Made by a program: the position numbers and the translations under genes. This document shows, piece after piece, positions 32,636-42,668 of a stretch of 64,000 nt of DNA (position 1 is the stretch's first letter; every line of letters begins with the position of its first letter). Origin of the DNA: JACVRW01 sp963751835 (GTDB taxonomy: Bacteria > Actinomycetota > Thermoleophilia > Solirubrobacterales > Thermoleophilaceae); assembly GCA_963751835.1 (NCBI GenBank), contig CAVVWD010000011.1, forward strand, positions 248,001-312,000, in the 5' to 3' direction. A model generated the notes under the pieces. That model was given only the letters and a program-made list of their open reading frames with translations, was not told the DNA's origin and made no database searches.

Positions 32636-32914
32636 CGTGCTTCCCTTCGTCGGTGACAATGCCTGCACACGCCGCTAGACCCGTCGTCGGGTCCGCTTAT
32701 TCCATACCGCCAAAGCGCGAGCTCGCTGAGATCGGTCATGCGCTGGGCGCACCCACGGCGCGCCGCAAACCTCGCACCTCATGACAACACTGCCGTCACG
32801 GGAGCGACATACGACAGCGACGGCGACCCGCAAATTCATCTCATAATCCGCGCCGGAGTCGCGGCATAGACTCCCCAGATCGAGGGCGAGGGGATTAGTC
32901 CCACGGCGCGATGC
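32636..32914. promoter_or_regulatory. 279-bp divergent intergenic region
   Basis: The gap separates the secreted NTF2-like gene and the GH15 gene. It holds a 6-bp-stem hairpin at 32678-32693 and TAGACT near 32870, a candidate -10 for the GH15 gene with its start 40 bases further on. Nothing else is recognised apart from the doubtful small frame listed separately. Confidence 0.35.
32675..32839 (-). CDS. possible 54-residue Cys-containing peptide (low confidence)
   Basis: An ATG-initiated frame contains a C-x2-C pair (RCEVCGAPWVRP) and a basic C-terminus. It lies inside a 279-bp intergenic gap. Third-position GC is not as high as in the neighbours, there is no clear ribosome-binding site, and a plain hairpin (GACCCG-TCGT-CGGGTC, 32678-32693) sits across its end. 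It may be non-coding. Confidence 0.25.
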   Translation of the reverse strand: MNLRVAVAVVCRSRDGSVVMRCEVCGAPWVRPAHDRSQRARALAVWNKRTRRRV

Positions 32915-34762
32915 GTGCAGCGGACGGACGGTTACCTGCCGATCGCTGACTACGCGCTGCTCTCGGACTGCCACTCCGCCGGGATCGTCGGTCTCGATGG
33001 GTCGATCGACTGGCTCTGCCTGCCGCGCTTCGACAGCCCGGCCCTGTTCGCGCGCGTCCTCGATCCCGACGCGGGGCACTGGCAGATCGCCCCGACTGGC
33101 GACGCCTACGAAGCCAAGCGGCGCTACCTACCGGGCACGCTCGTCCTGGAGACAACCTTCCGCACCTCGGCCAGCGTCGTGCGCGTGACGGATGCGATGT
33201 GCTTCCAAGAGGGCCAACGGGGGCACGCCGTCGGACAGCAGGCCCCTCATGAGCTGCTGCGCCTCGTCGAGGGCGTCGAGGGCAACGTGGAGCTGGGGAT
33301 GACGCTCGCGCCCCGGCCCGAGTACGGGCTGGTGCGCCCGTTGATTCGGGTGACCCAGGGCGGCGCGCGCACCTTCGGCGGCCCGAACCAGGTCGGCGTG
33401 CGCTCCGACCGCAGGATCACCGCCGCGGACGCGGCTATGCAGGCGTCGTTCAGGCTCGCGGCCGGCGAGGAGGCAGCGTTCAGCCTGCACTGGACCGCCG
33501 TCGAGGATGCACGGCCCGACCCGACCCCGCCGGAGCGCGTGCGCGCGCGGATCGATGACACCATCGAGGCTTGGCGGTCGTGGGAGGCCGAGCACGACAT
33601 CTACCGCGGCCCTCACCGCGACCTGGTTCGCTTCAGCGCGCGTGTGCTGAAGGGGCTCACCTATGCGCCGACCGGCGCGATCGTCGCCGCGCCCACCACC
33701 TCGCTTCCGGAGACGGTCGGTGGCGAGCGCAACTGGGACTACCGCTTCGCGTGGATCAGGGACGCGAGCCTGACGCTCGAGGCCCTCTACATCGGCGCCT
33801 GCCCCGAGGAGGCGGTCGACTTCGTCTCGTTCATGACGAGCTCCGCGGGCGGCGGCGCGTCGCGGGAGAGCTCGCTGCAGATCATGTACGGCATCGGCGG
33901 CGAGCACGACCTGTCCGAGCGCGAGCTGCCCCATCTGCGGGGGTGGCGTGACTCGCGTCCGGTCCGCGTCGGCAACGGCGCCTGGACCCAGACCCAGCTC
34001 GACGTGTACGGCGAGCTGCTGAACTCGCTCCACCTCTACCGCGACCAGCTCGGTGACCTGCATCCTGAGATCCAGCGCTTCAGCGCGGACCTCGCCGACA
34101 CGGCCGCGGACCGCTGGCGCGAGAAGGACCAGGGCATGTGGGAGATGCGCGGCGAGCCGCTTCACCACCTCTCGTCGAAAGTGCTGTGCTGGACGGCGCT
34201 CGACCGCGCGCTCAAGCTCGCGCCGCAGCTCGGGGAGTTCGCGCGCGTGGGCGAGTGGACGGCGGCGCGCGACGAGATCCACGCTGCCGTGCTCGAGCAG
34301 GGCTGGAGCGAGGAGCGCCAGGCGTTCTGCCAGTCGTTCGGCTCGGACGAGCTCGACGCGGCCCAGCTGCTCATGCCGCTCGTCGGCTTCCTGCCCGCCG
34401 GGGACGCGCGTATGCGCTCCACTATCGAGGCGATCGCCGAGGAGCTCACGGAGGACGGCCTCGTGCTCCGCTACCGCAACCGGGAGGGCCTGAACGCGGA
34501 CGGCCTCGAGGGCGAGGAGGGCACGTTTGTGATCTGCGCGTTCTGGCTCGTGTCCGCACTCGCGCTCGCCGGCGAGGTCGAACGCGCGGAGGCGCTCTTC
34601 GGCCAGCTCGTCTCGTGGGCGAACGACGTTGGGCTGATCGCGGAAGAGATCGACACCGAGAGCGGCGAGCTGCTCGGCAACTTCCCGCAGGCGTTCAGCC
34701 ACGTCGGCCTGATCACGGCCGCCAACCGGATCGACCAGGCGAAGGAGCGCGCGACCGACTGA
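32915..34762 (+). CDS. GH15 glycoside hydrolase (trehalase/glucoamylase-like)
   Basis: The protein has 615 residues from GTG. The N-terminal ~130 residues (YLPIADYALLSDCHSAGIVG and IDWLCLPRFDSPALF) are the trehalase-like domain that precedes GH15 catalytic barrels in actinobacteria. The (alpha/alpha)6 barrel shows NWDYRFAWIRDASLTLEALY, TAWDRW-type helices and EEIDTESGELLGNFPQAFSH with the general-base Glu region near residue 585. No signal peptide, so intracellular. It hydrolyses an alpha-glucoside, most likely trehalose (inference by architecture). Confidence 0.88.
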   Translation: MQRTDGYLPIADYALLSDCHSAGIVGLDGSIDWLCLPRFDSPALFARVLDPDAGHWQIAPTGDAYEAKRRYLPGTLVLETTFRTSASVVRVTDAMCFQEGQRGHAVGQQAPHELLRLVEGVEGNVELGMTLAPRPEYGLVRPLIRVTQGGARTFGGPNQVGVRSDRRITAADAAMQASFRLAAGEEAAFSLHWTAVEDARPDPTPPERVRARIDDTIEAWRSWEAEHDIYRGPHRDLVRFSARVLKGLTYAPTGAIVAAPTTSLPETVGGERNWDYRFAWIRDASLTLEALYIGACPEEAVDFVSFMTSSAGGGASRESSLQIMYGIGGEHDLSERELPHLRGWRDSRPVRVGNGAWTQTQLDVYGELLNSLHLYRDQLGDLHPEIQRFSADLADTAADRWREKDQGMWEMRGEPLHHLSSKVLCWTALDRALKLAPQLGEFARVGEWTAARDEIHAAVLEQGWSEERQAFCQSFGSDELDAAQLLMPLVGFLPAGDARMRSTIEAIAEELTEDGLVLRYRNREGLNADGLEGEEGTFVICAFWLVSALALAGEVERAEALFGQLVSWANDVGLIAEEIDTESGELLGNFPQAFSHVGLITAANRIDQAKERATD

Positions 34763-34796
34763 CGGCCACCAGGGACGTCTTCCGTAACCTCGAAGC

Positions 34797-35552
34797 ATGG
34801 CTTCCACAGCTGCGTCCCCCAAGACCCACGAGCCGGAACTGCTCGGCCAGACCGTCGTTCTCATCGGCGGCAGCGCCGGCATCGGCCTGGAGACCGCCCG
34901 CCGCGCGCGCAGTGAGGGCGCCGACGTCGTCCTTACCGGCCGCGATCCCGAGCGGCTCGAGCGAGCAGCGCGCGACGTCGATGCGCGGAGCACCGCCGCC
35001 TTCGACGCCACCGACGCGGCAGCGCTGAAGCGGTTCTTCGAGGGCCTGCCCGACCCGATCGACCATGTCCTGGTCACGGCCGGCGGTCCGAACTACGTGC
35101 CCCTGCTCGAGATGGACGCAGCTCAGGTGCACGACGCGCTTGGCGGCCACGTGGTGCTGGGGCTCGACGTCGCGCGCAGCGCCGCCGGGAAGATGAGGCC
35201 CGGCGGCAGCATCCTGCTGATGGGCGGCACGGGCGGCCGGAAGATCAGTCGCGACCTCGGGCTCTTCTCGGCGGCGACCGCCGTGCTGCCTCCGTTCACG
35301 GCGACTCTCGCGCTCGAGCTTGCCCCGGTGCGCGTGAACCTGATCGCGGCGGGCTTCGTCGACACCCCGCTGTCGGCTTCACTGCTCGGCGACGGGCTCG
35401 ACGCGCGGCGCGAGGAGCTGCGCACGAAGCTCCCCATCGGGCGCGTCGTCGGACCGGCCGACGTCGCGGCGCTCGCCGTTCACCTCATGGCCAACACCGC
35501 GCTCACAGGCGCGACGTACGACATCGACGGCGGCCAGCAGTTCGTCTCATAA
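34797..35552 (+). CDS. atypical short-chain dehydrogenase/reductase
   Basis: The protein has 251 residues. VVLIGGSAGIGLETARRAR is the glycine-rich cofactor motif, and LVTAGGPNYVPLLEM replaces the NNAG strand. Where the SDR active-site YxxxK should be there is GLFSAATAVLPPF, so the catalytic Tyr and Lys are absent. The C-terminal PVRVNLIAAGFVDTPLSASL and ATYDIDGGQQFVS are normal. It could be a regulator-like pseudo-enzyme or use another acid/base. It starts 34 bp after the GH15 gene and may share its message. Confidence 0.8.
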   Translation: MASTAASPKTHEPELLGQTVVLIGGSAGIGLETARRARSEGADVVLTGRDPERLERAARDVDARSTAAFDATDAAALKRFFEGLPDPIDHVLVTAGGPNYVPLLEMDAAQVHDALGGHVVLGLDVARSAAGKMRPGGSILLMGGTGGRKISRDLGLFSAATAVLPPFTATLALELAPVRVNLIAAGFVDTPLSASLLGDGLDARREELRTKLPIGRVVGPADVAALAVHLMANTALTGATYDIDGGQQFVS

Positions 35553-35599
35553 ACCGGGTTGAGTCATGGGCGGAGGCCAGGCGGGAGGAAGCCGTTGGC

Positions 35600-37036
35600 T
35601 CAGGCGGCGACCGCGGCGACCGCCGCCCGCAGCGATGGCACTGGGTCGGCGCCCGCCGGCAGCACGCCGACCGGTGTGCCGTCGGATCTGGCGAGCAGCG
35701 CCGAGCCTCCGGGAGCGCCGACTGCACGTGCGGCAATCGGATCGAGGAACTGGATACCGATCGGCACGTGCGCTGTGAGCGACGCGGCCGCCGAGTCCCA
35801 GGCCGGCTCGTCGCGAGTGGCGAACAGCGTCAGCCCGGGTTCGAGCAGGTCGAGCGTGGAACGCTCCCCGGCCCAGACGTGAGCGATCCGGCCGCCGAGG
35901 TCCGCGCGCACCTCGTGCTCCGCGGCGCGTCGCGAGCCGCCGGGATCGGCCGACCGCGCGGCGGTGTACTCCGCGACGGGTCGGCGCTCGGCCTCGTATG
36001 AGTCCAGCAGCTGCGGCCCGGCCCAGCCGCGGAGTACCCACCCGAGCTTCCAGCCGAGGTCGTAGCCGTCGTGCAGCGCGAGGTTGAGACCCGTTCCGCC
36101 CCGCGGCGTCACGCGATGCGCGGCGTCGCCGGCCAGGAACACGCGGCCGGTCCGCCAGCGCTCCGCGAGCTGCGCCGTGGAGGAGAAGCTCCTGGACCGC
36201 TCGACTCGCACGGGCAGGTCTGGCACGCCCGCGGCGAGGCGGATCAGCGTTGCGGCACGGAGCTCGTTCGGCGTGTCGACGTCGCTGTCCTCGAACCCGA
36301 CCAGCCAGCGGTCCGGTGGGCCGGCGGGAAGGAAGACGGCAGGCGTTGACGGGTGTGTCACGGAGTAGAGGACGTGGCGGTGCTCGCCGACCACGTCCCA
36401 CAGCGGCGCGCGGAACAGCGTAGTCGCGCCCTCCATGAGGACCTCTGGGCCGATCAGCGGGATGCTGAGCGCACGGCGCAGCGCGCTGCGAGCCCCGTCG
36501 GCCGCCACCACGTAGCGGGCGTGCACCGTACGCAGGGCCCCCGTGCGCACGTCGCGCAGGTCGGCGCGGACGCCGTCCGGGCCCGCGAAGATGCCGGTCA
36601 GCTCGGTTCCGAGCGCGACGCGAGCATGCGGTGCAGCGAGCAGGCGCTCCAGCAACAGCGGCTCCAGGTCGTCCTGCGCCACGCAGGCGGGTGCCGTCGG
36701 GCTGACCATGCTGCTCTGCTCCGGGTTCGGGTAGCCGACGGCGATCGTCGTGCCGGCGGCGGCGTCGGCGAGCGTCTCGGACTCGAGCATGCGCCAGTCG
36801 ACCTCGACGCTGTGCGCGCCGACCTCGGACTCCAGGCCCCACGCCCGCACGAGCTCCATCGAGCGCAGGCTGAGCGTGGTGGCGCGCGGGTGCGACGAGA
36901 GCATGGTCCGGCGCTCGACGAGCAGGGACGGGATGTCGTGGCGCCCCAGCTCCAGCGCGGCGGCCAACCCGGCCGGGCCGGCGCCGACCACCAGCACGGG
37001 GACGTCGTGGGCGTTCCTGGAGAGCATGGACCCCAT
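35600..37036 (-). CDS. FAD-dependent aromatic monooxygenase (PHBH-type)
   Basis: The protein has 478 residues from ATG at 37036. Further in-frame starts at 37063 and 37069 only add a basic stretch. VLVVGAGPAGLAAALELG is the FAD GxGxxG motif, YVVAADGARSALRRAL the DG motif, and VFLAGDAAHRVTPRGGTGLN the GD motif. The last ~100 residues form a thioredoxin-like tail, as in phenol and resorcinol hydroxylases. It would hydroxylate an aromatic ring with NAD(P)H. It is divergent from, and probably controlled by, the LuxR protein 97 bp away. Confidence 0.9.
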   Translation of the reverse strand: MGSMLSRNAHDVPVLVVGAGPAGLAAALELGRHDIPSLLVERRTMLSSHPRATTLSLRSMELVRAWGLESEVGAHSVEVDWRMLESETLADAAAGTTIAVGYPNPEQSSMVSPTAPACVAQDDLEPLLLERLLAAPHARVALGTELTGIFAGPDGVRADLRDVRTGALRTVHARYVVAADGARSALRRALSIPLIGPEVLMEGATTLFRAPLWDVVGEHRHVLYSVTHPSTPAVFLPAGPPDRWLVGFEDSDVDTPNELRAATLIRLAAGVPDLPVRVERSRSFSSTAQLAERWRTGRVFLAGDAAHRVTPRGGTGLNLALHDGYDLGWKLGWVLRGWAGPQLLDSYEAERRPVAEYTAARSADPGGSRRAAEHEVRADLGGRIAHVWAGERSTLDLLEPGLTLFATRDEPAWDSAAASLTAHVPIGIQFLDPIAARAVGAPGGSALLARSDGTPVGVLPAGADPVPSLRAAVAAVAA

Positions 37037-37133
37037 CGTGCGGGCGACGGCCCTCGGCCGCATGAGCAACGGCTACTCAATTGCGAGAACGACCGGCTTG
37101 CTCAGGCGGCGCGCGGTCGATCACACTGCGCCC

Positions 37134-39758
37134 ATGCGATGGCCGCTCACGGGGCGCGACGCTGAGCTTGGCCTCGTCAGCGAAGCGCTGTCGGGCGGTT
37201 CGGCGGGCGGCGTCGTGATCGTCGGGCCGGCCGGGGTCGGCAAGACGCGGCTCGCGGCCGAGGCCGCAGAGCGCGCGCAGGCGCAGGGCTGTGCGGTGGA
37301 GTGGGTACGGGCGTCCCGCTCGGCGCGGTCGATCCCCCTGGGGGCCTTCGCGGCGCTGCTGCCGGCCACTGACCGCCGCCTGCCGGAGGGCGTGGAGCTG
37401 CTGGCCCGCGCGCGCCACGCCCTAGCCGAGCGCGCCGCCGGGCGCCGGCTCGTGCTGTGCGTCGACGACGGACAGCTCCTCGACGACGCGTCGGCAGCGC
37501 TGGTGCATCAGCTCGTGGCCGCCGGTGAGGCCTTCGCCGTGGTCAGCGTAAGGAGTGACGAGCCGGCTCCGGATGCGCTGCGGGCGTTGTGGAAGGACGA
37601 GCTGTGCGCGCGCCTGGAGCTGGCGGAGCTCGCGCGCGGCGAGGTTCGAGGTCTCCTCGACGCCGCGTTGGGCGGTCCGATGGACGGCCACAGCGTCAAC
37701 ACATTGTGGGAGCGGACCCGAGGCAATGCCCTGTTCCTGCGCGAGCTGGTACGCCACGGCCTCGATCGCGGCATGCTGACCCAGGACGGCGGAGTGTGGC
37801 GCTGGCGCGGCGAAGTCAAGACGGGGACGCGGCTGACGGAACTCGTCGACGTGCGCATTGAGGACGTCGGCGAGGGCGGACGCCGCGTGCTGGAGCTGGT
37901 GGCGGTTGGCGCTCCGCTGGAGGTCGCGCTGCTGGAGCCCGACGAGCTGGTCGCACTGGAGGAGCTGGAGCGCAGCGAGCTCGTCCAGCGCCGCACGGAC
38001 GGGCGACGACGGTTCGGCGACGTCGCCCATCCACTGCACGGCGAGGCGGTGCGCGCGCAGCTGACGCCCACGCGACTCGAGGCGATCTACACAAGGCTCG
38101 CGGACGTGGTGGAGGCGCGCGGCGCGCGGCGGGGCGGTGACCTGCTGCGGATCGCCGTCTGGCGGCTGGAAGCGGGCGCGAGCGACGACGCCGCGCTGTT
38201 CGCGCGTGCAGCCGATCAGGCCCTGGCCGCATCCGACGTGATGCTGGCCGAGCGTCTGGCGCGAGCGGCGGTGCAGGCGGGCGGGGACTTCGGCGCACGG
38301 CTGGCGCTAGGGCGGGCGCTCGCGGGCGCGGGACGAGGCCCTGAGGCGCAGCGGCTGCTCGCCGGCCTGGCGGCGCAGTCCGGGAACGACCGGGAGCGCG
38401 CGGCGGTCGCGATGGCGACCGCGCGCAACCTGTTCTGGGCACTGCACCGCCCCGAGGAAGCGGACGCCGTCCTGCAGGATGCCGAGCAGCTCGTGAGCGA
38501 CGACGCCCTGCGGCACGAGCTAACGGCGCAGCGGGTGCGGCTTACGGCCGCTCAGGGCCGCCCGCAGGCCGCCTTGGCCGCCGCGCAACCGCTGCTGCAC
38601 GACAACTCGGTCCATGAGCGGGCGCGGACGACCGTCGCGCTGGGCGCGGTCGAGGCCCTGTTCTCCATCGGGCGATCCGACGAGGCGGTGGCGCTGGTCG
38701 AGGCGTCGCTGCCGGTCGCCCGCCGGCGCCGGGACGAGCTGCCGCACGCCGAGCCCGTGCTGCTCAGCATGCGCGCGATCGCGCTGCGGCTCGCCGGCCG
38801 CCTGGCCGAGGCGACGACCGTGTCGGAGAGCGCCTATGCGCTCCTCCTCCCGCGACGGTCCGCGCCGGGCACGGCGGTCGAGGCAAACTCGCTGGGCCTG
38901 ATCTGGCTCGCGCGAGGACGGGTCCGGACGGCGCTGCGCTTCTGCCGCGAGAGCGCCGCGCTCCTGCGCGACGGCGACGCCGTCGGGATGCTGGCCTTCG
39001 CCCTCGCCGGCGTCGCCCAGGCCGCGGCGAACGCCGGCGACCTGGAAGCGGCACGCGACGCGCTCGCGGAGATGGAGCGCACGCCGCTGGGGCACAAGGG
39101 CTTCGCGGTCGAGCTGGAGCTGGCACGCGCCTGGAGCGCCGCCGCGAGCGGTGAGCTCTCACGCGCGCGCGGGCTCGCCAGCGAGGCGGCCGCTCTCGCA
39201 CGGTCGCGCGGACAGGACGCCTACGCGGTCCGCGCGTTGCACGAGCTCTGCCGGCTGGGCGACCCGGCCACCGCCGCCCCGGAGCTCAACCGGCTCGCCG
39301 GCAGGGTCGACGGGCCGTTCGCCGCGACCGCGGGCGCGCACGCCGCAGCGCTCGTCGCCGGCGACGGCGCTGCTCTACTCGACGTCGCCGAGCGGTTCGC
39401 CGCAGAGGACGCGCTGCTCGTGGCCGCCGAGGCAGCGGACGCCGCAGGCGCCGCGCACCGGGACGCTGGCCGGCTCTCGAGCGCCCGTGTCGCCGCCGCG
39501 CGCGCCGCCTTCTGGCTAACGAAGTGCGAGGGGGCACGCCCGCCGACGATGCTCGCCGCACCGGAGGCCGTCGACCTGACGCGCCGCGAGCGCGAGATCG
39601 CGCTCCTCGCCGCCGGCGGGGCGAGCAGCCCCCAGATCGCCGAGAAGCTCGTCATCTCTGTGCGCACCGTGGACAACCATCTGCAGAACGCCTACCGCAA
39701 GCTCGGCGTCAGACGCCGCCAAGACCTGCCCCGCGTCCTCAGCGGGACGCCCGAGTAG
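37134..39758 (+). CDS. large ATP-binding LuxR-family (LAL) regulator
   Basis: The protein has 874 residues from ATG; upstream open frame is the antisense of the monooxygenase. The Walker A motif GPAGVGKTRLAAEAAE starts near residue 28, and RLVLCVDDGQLLDD is Walker B. A helical TPR-like middle (~350-800) is rich in Ala/Leu repeats. The C-terminal LTRREREIALLAAGGASSPQIAEKLV...VRTVDNHLQNAYRKLGV is a LuxR helix-turn-helix. It is an inducer- and ATP-dependent activator of the MalT type. The divergent monooxygenase gene is the likely target. Confidence 0.9.
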   Translation: MRWPLTGRDAELGLVSEALSGGSAGGVVIVGPAGVGKTRLAAEAAERAQAQGCAVEWVRASRSARSIPLGAFAALLPATDRRLPEGVELLARARHALAERAAGRRLVLCVDDGQLLDDASAALVHQLVAAGEAFAVVSVRSDEPAPDALRALWKDELCARLELAELARGEVRGLLDAALGGPMDGHSVNTLWERTRGNALFLRELVRHGLDRGMLTQDGGVWRWRGEVKTGTRLTELVDVRIEDVGEGGRRVLELVAVGAPLEVALLEPDELVALEELERSELVQRRTDGRRRFGDVAHPLHGEAVRAQLTPTRLEAIYTRLADVVEARGARRGGDLLRIAVWRLEAGASDDAALFARAADQALAASDVMLAERLARAAVQAGGDFGARLALGRALAGAGRGPEAQRLLAGLAAQSGNDRERAAVAMATARNLFWALHRPEEADAVLQDAEQLVSDDALRHELTAQRVRLTAAQGRPQAALAAAQPLLHDNSVHERARTTVALGAVEALFSIGRSDEAVALVEASLPVARRRRDELPHAEPVLLSMRAIALRLAGRLAEATTVSESAYALLLPRRSAPGTAVEANSLGLIWLARGRVRTALRFCRESAALLRDGDAVGMLAFALAGVAQAAANAGDLEAARDALAEMERTPLGHKGFAVELELARAWSAAASGELSRARGLASEAAALARSRGQDAYAVRALHELCRLGDPATAAPELNRLAGRVDGPFAATAGAHAAALVAGDGAALLDVAERFAAEDALLVAAEAADAAGAAHRDAGRLSSARVAAARAAFWLTKCEGARPPTMLAAPEAVDLTRREREIALLAAGGASSPQIAEKLVISVRTVDNHLQNAYRKLGVRRRQDLPRVLSGTPE

Positions 39759-39763
39759 CCGCG

Positions 39764-40936
<1,173 letters not shown>

Positions 40937-40963
40937 TGTGCTGCTGCTCCTTGCCGGACGCCG

Positions 40964-40992
40964 ATATGCCGCCCGATTGATTCGTCAGTCAA
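40964..40992 (-). promoter_or_regulatory. promoter with overlapping palindromic operator of the acyl-CoA dehydrogenase gene
   Basis: On the minus strand TTGACT (40987-40992) and, 17 bases on, GCATAT (40964-40969) look like -35 and -10 boxes. The -35 is inside TTGATTCGTCAGTCAA (40977-40992, plus-strand text), an imperfect dyad resembling TetR/FadR-type fatty-acid operators. A bound repressor would block the polymerase. Confidence 0.55.
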
Positions 40993-41081
40993 CCCTGTTA
41001 GACGCTCAGGGTACAGCAGGATCCGGGAGATCGCGCGGCCTCGGTGCGCGCGGAGTCCCCGATTCGGGTCACACTTAGGGC

Positions 41082-41498
41082 GTGGACGGCTTCGGAACGG
41101 TGGTCATCGTGGTAGCCCTCGTGGCGGTCGTGGTCGCGGTGGTGAGCTACTGGGGCAGCGGCCAGGTCTACCGCGGGCTCGGCCAGGGCGGCTTCGCCAT
41201 GGAGCACGACGAGCGTGCCACCGCGCCCGCGGCGCCTCAGAGCGCCGAGGCACGCGAAGAGATCCGCCAGATGCTCGAGGCCAAGTCGGCCCGGCGGGAG
41301 GCCCGGGGGGAGCTTCCGCTCGACGTCGAGGCCGAGCTCGCTCAGCTCACCCGCGTCTCGGCGGCGGAGGATCCAGGGCTGCGCGAGGAGGTCCGGCAGC
41401 TCGTGATCGCACGCAACGAGCGGCGTGCGCGGCAGGGCAGGGAGCCGCTCGACGTGGAAGCCGAGGTCGAGCGCGAATTGCGCGAACTGAGGGGATGA
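41082..41498 (+). CDS. single-pass membrane protein with an internal duplicated motif
   Basis: The protein has 138 residues. An N-terminal hydrophobic helix (VVIVVALVAVVVAVVSYW) anchors it. The rest is helical and charged and contains two similar ~34-residue units, EEIRQMLEAKSARREARG then ELPLDVEAELAQL, and EEVRQLVIARNERRARQG then REPLDVEAEVEREL. They look like tandem copies of one helix-turn-helix-like or SHOCT-like unit. No function known. Confidence 0.65.
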   Translation: MDGFGTVVIVVALVAVVVAVVSYWGSGQVYRGLGQGGFAMEHDERATAPAAPQSAEAREEIRQMLEAKSARREARGELPLDVEAELAQLTRVSAAEDPGLREEVRQLVIARNERRARQGREPLDVEAEVERELRELRG

Positions 41499-41517
41499 CT
41501 TGAGCGCCGTCGCGGGA

Positions 41518-41523
41518 TAGGCT
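41518..41523 (+). promoter_or_regulatory. candidate -10 hexamer (TAGGCT)
   Basis: TAGGCT is 13 bases before the ATG at 41537 and fits the TAGNNT pattern. Confidence 0.4.
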
Positions 41524-41536
41524 GGCGCCCGACCAG

Positions 41537-41869
41537 ATGGCCGACGACCGCCGCTTCGATCTCGAGGATCTGCTGCTCCGCCCGGGCTGCTACCTGAACC
41601 CGCAGACCGAGGTGATGGTGGTCGTGGACGACTCGCCGTCGATCGACGGGGAAATCTTCAACCTCGAGGAGTTCGAGGGCGCGGACTGGGTGCTGATCGC
41701 GGACGAGGTGCCGGTGGACGAGGCTCGCCGTGACGAGCTGCTCGAGAACTTCCAGGCGACCTATCACGGCGGCGACGGCCGCATGCGGGCGGTCCGGGAG
41801 GATCTCGACGATGACGATGACGAGGACGTCGACGACGACGAGGAGCTCGAGGCCGACCCCGAGGAGTAG
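41537..41869 (+). CDS. acidic hypothetical protein
   Basis: The protein has 110 residues with no motif I recognise. FDLEDLLLRPGCYLNPQTEVMVVVDDSPSID resembles a short beta-sheet protein. The last ~20 residues are nearly all Asp/Glu (DDDDDEDVDDDEELEADPEE is the tail). Strongly acidic tails are common in secreted or basic-protein-binding factors, but no function can be given. Its 3' end overlaps the AlkA gene start out of frame. Confidence 0.65.
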   Translation: MADDRRFDLEDLLLRPGCYLNPQTEVMVVVDDSPSIDGEIFNLEEFEGADWVLIADEVPVDEARRDELLENFQATYHGGDGRMRAVREDLDDDDDEDVDDDEELEADPEE

Positions 41870-42668
41870 CGGCGACCGGGCGCTGCTCGAGTGGCTCACG
41901 GCGCGCGCCGTTCCGGGCGTGGAGGAGGTCAACGGCGACGTCTACCGGCGGACCGCGCTCGTGGGCGGGCGGCCCGCCGTTGTGGAGGTTCACGCGAGCG
42001 GCGACGTGCGGGCGCCGGGGGCCGTCACCGATCCCGGGCTGCGCGGGAGGGCGCGGCTGCTGCTCGGGCTCGATGCCGACCACGCGCGGATCGAGCCGGT
42101 CCTGCGCGCGGACCCACTGCTCGAGCCGCTCGTGGCGGCGCGGCCGGGGCTGCGCGTGGCGGGCGCCTGGAACGGGTTCGAGCTGGCCGTCCGGGCCGTG
42201 CTCGGGCAGCAGGTGACCGTGGCGGCGGGACGCGGCCTTGCTGAGCGGATTGCCCTACGCCATGGCGTCCCCCTTCCGCGCCCGGCCGGCAGCCTCGCCC
42301 GCCTGTTTCCCGCCGCGGAGACCCTCGCAACCGTCGAGCTCGACGGCATGCCGGCGGCCCGCGCGCGGGCCCTGCGGGCGCTCGCCGTGGCCGTGACCGG
42401 CGGTCTCGCCATCGACGAGCGCCAGGACCGCGAGTCACTGCGAGCCGCGCTCCTCGAGCTCCCGGGGATCGGGCCCTGGACCGTCGAGTACGTCGCGATG
42501 CGGGCCCTGCGCGACTCCGACGCGTTCCCGGCCTCCGACCTCGTGCTGCGCAGCGCGCTCGGCGGGATCAGCGCGGCGCAGGCGCAGCGGCGCGCGGAGG
42601 CCTGGAGGCCCTGGCGGGCCTACGCGGCGATGCACCTCTGGGCGGCGGCCGCGGCGGGCGCACGCTAG
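41811..42668 (+). CDS. alkA: DNA-3-methyladenine glycosylase (AlkA-like, HhH-GPD)
   Basis: The first ATG in frame is at 41811 (another at 41817). The first ~20 residues are low-complexity TRTSTTTRSSRP and overlap the acidic gene's tail by 59 bp, so the true start may be further in. NGFELAVRAVLGQQVTVAAGRGL is the helix-hairpin-helix entry. LPGIGPWTVEYVAMRAL is the HhH motif, and AFPASDLVL holds the catalytic Asp. It excises alkylated bases. About 285 residues. Confidence 0.85.
   Translation: MTMTRTSTTTRSSRPTPRSSGDRALLEWLTARAVPGVEEVNGDVYRRTALVGGRPAVVEVHASGDVRAPGAVTDPGLRGRARLLLGLDADHARIEPVLRADPLLEPLVAARPGLRVAGAWNGFELAVRAVLGQQVTVAAGRGLAERIALRHGVPLPRPAGSLARLFPAAETLATVELDGMPAARARALRALAVAVTGGLAIDERQDRESLRAALLELPGIGPWTVEYVAMRALRDSDAFPASDLVLRSALGGISAAQAQRRAEAWRPWRAYAAMHLWAAAAAGAR

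Noticed and set aside
32675..33079. A longer minus-strand protein overlapping the GH15 start
   Set aside because: The part beyond 32839 is antisense to a strongly conserved GH15 N-terminus. Only the shorter frame was kept, at low confidence.
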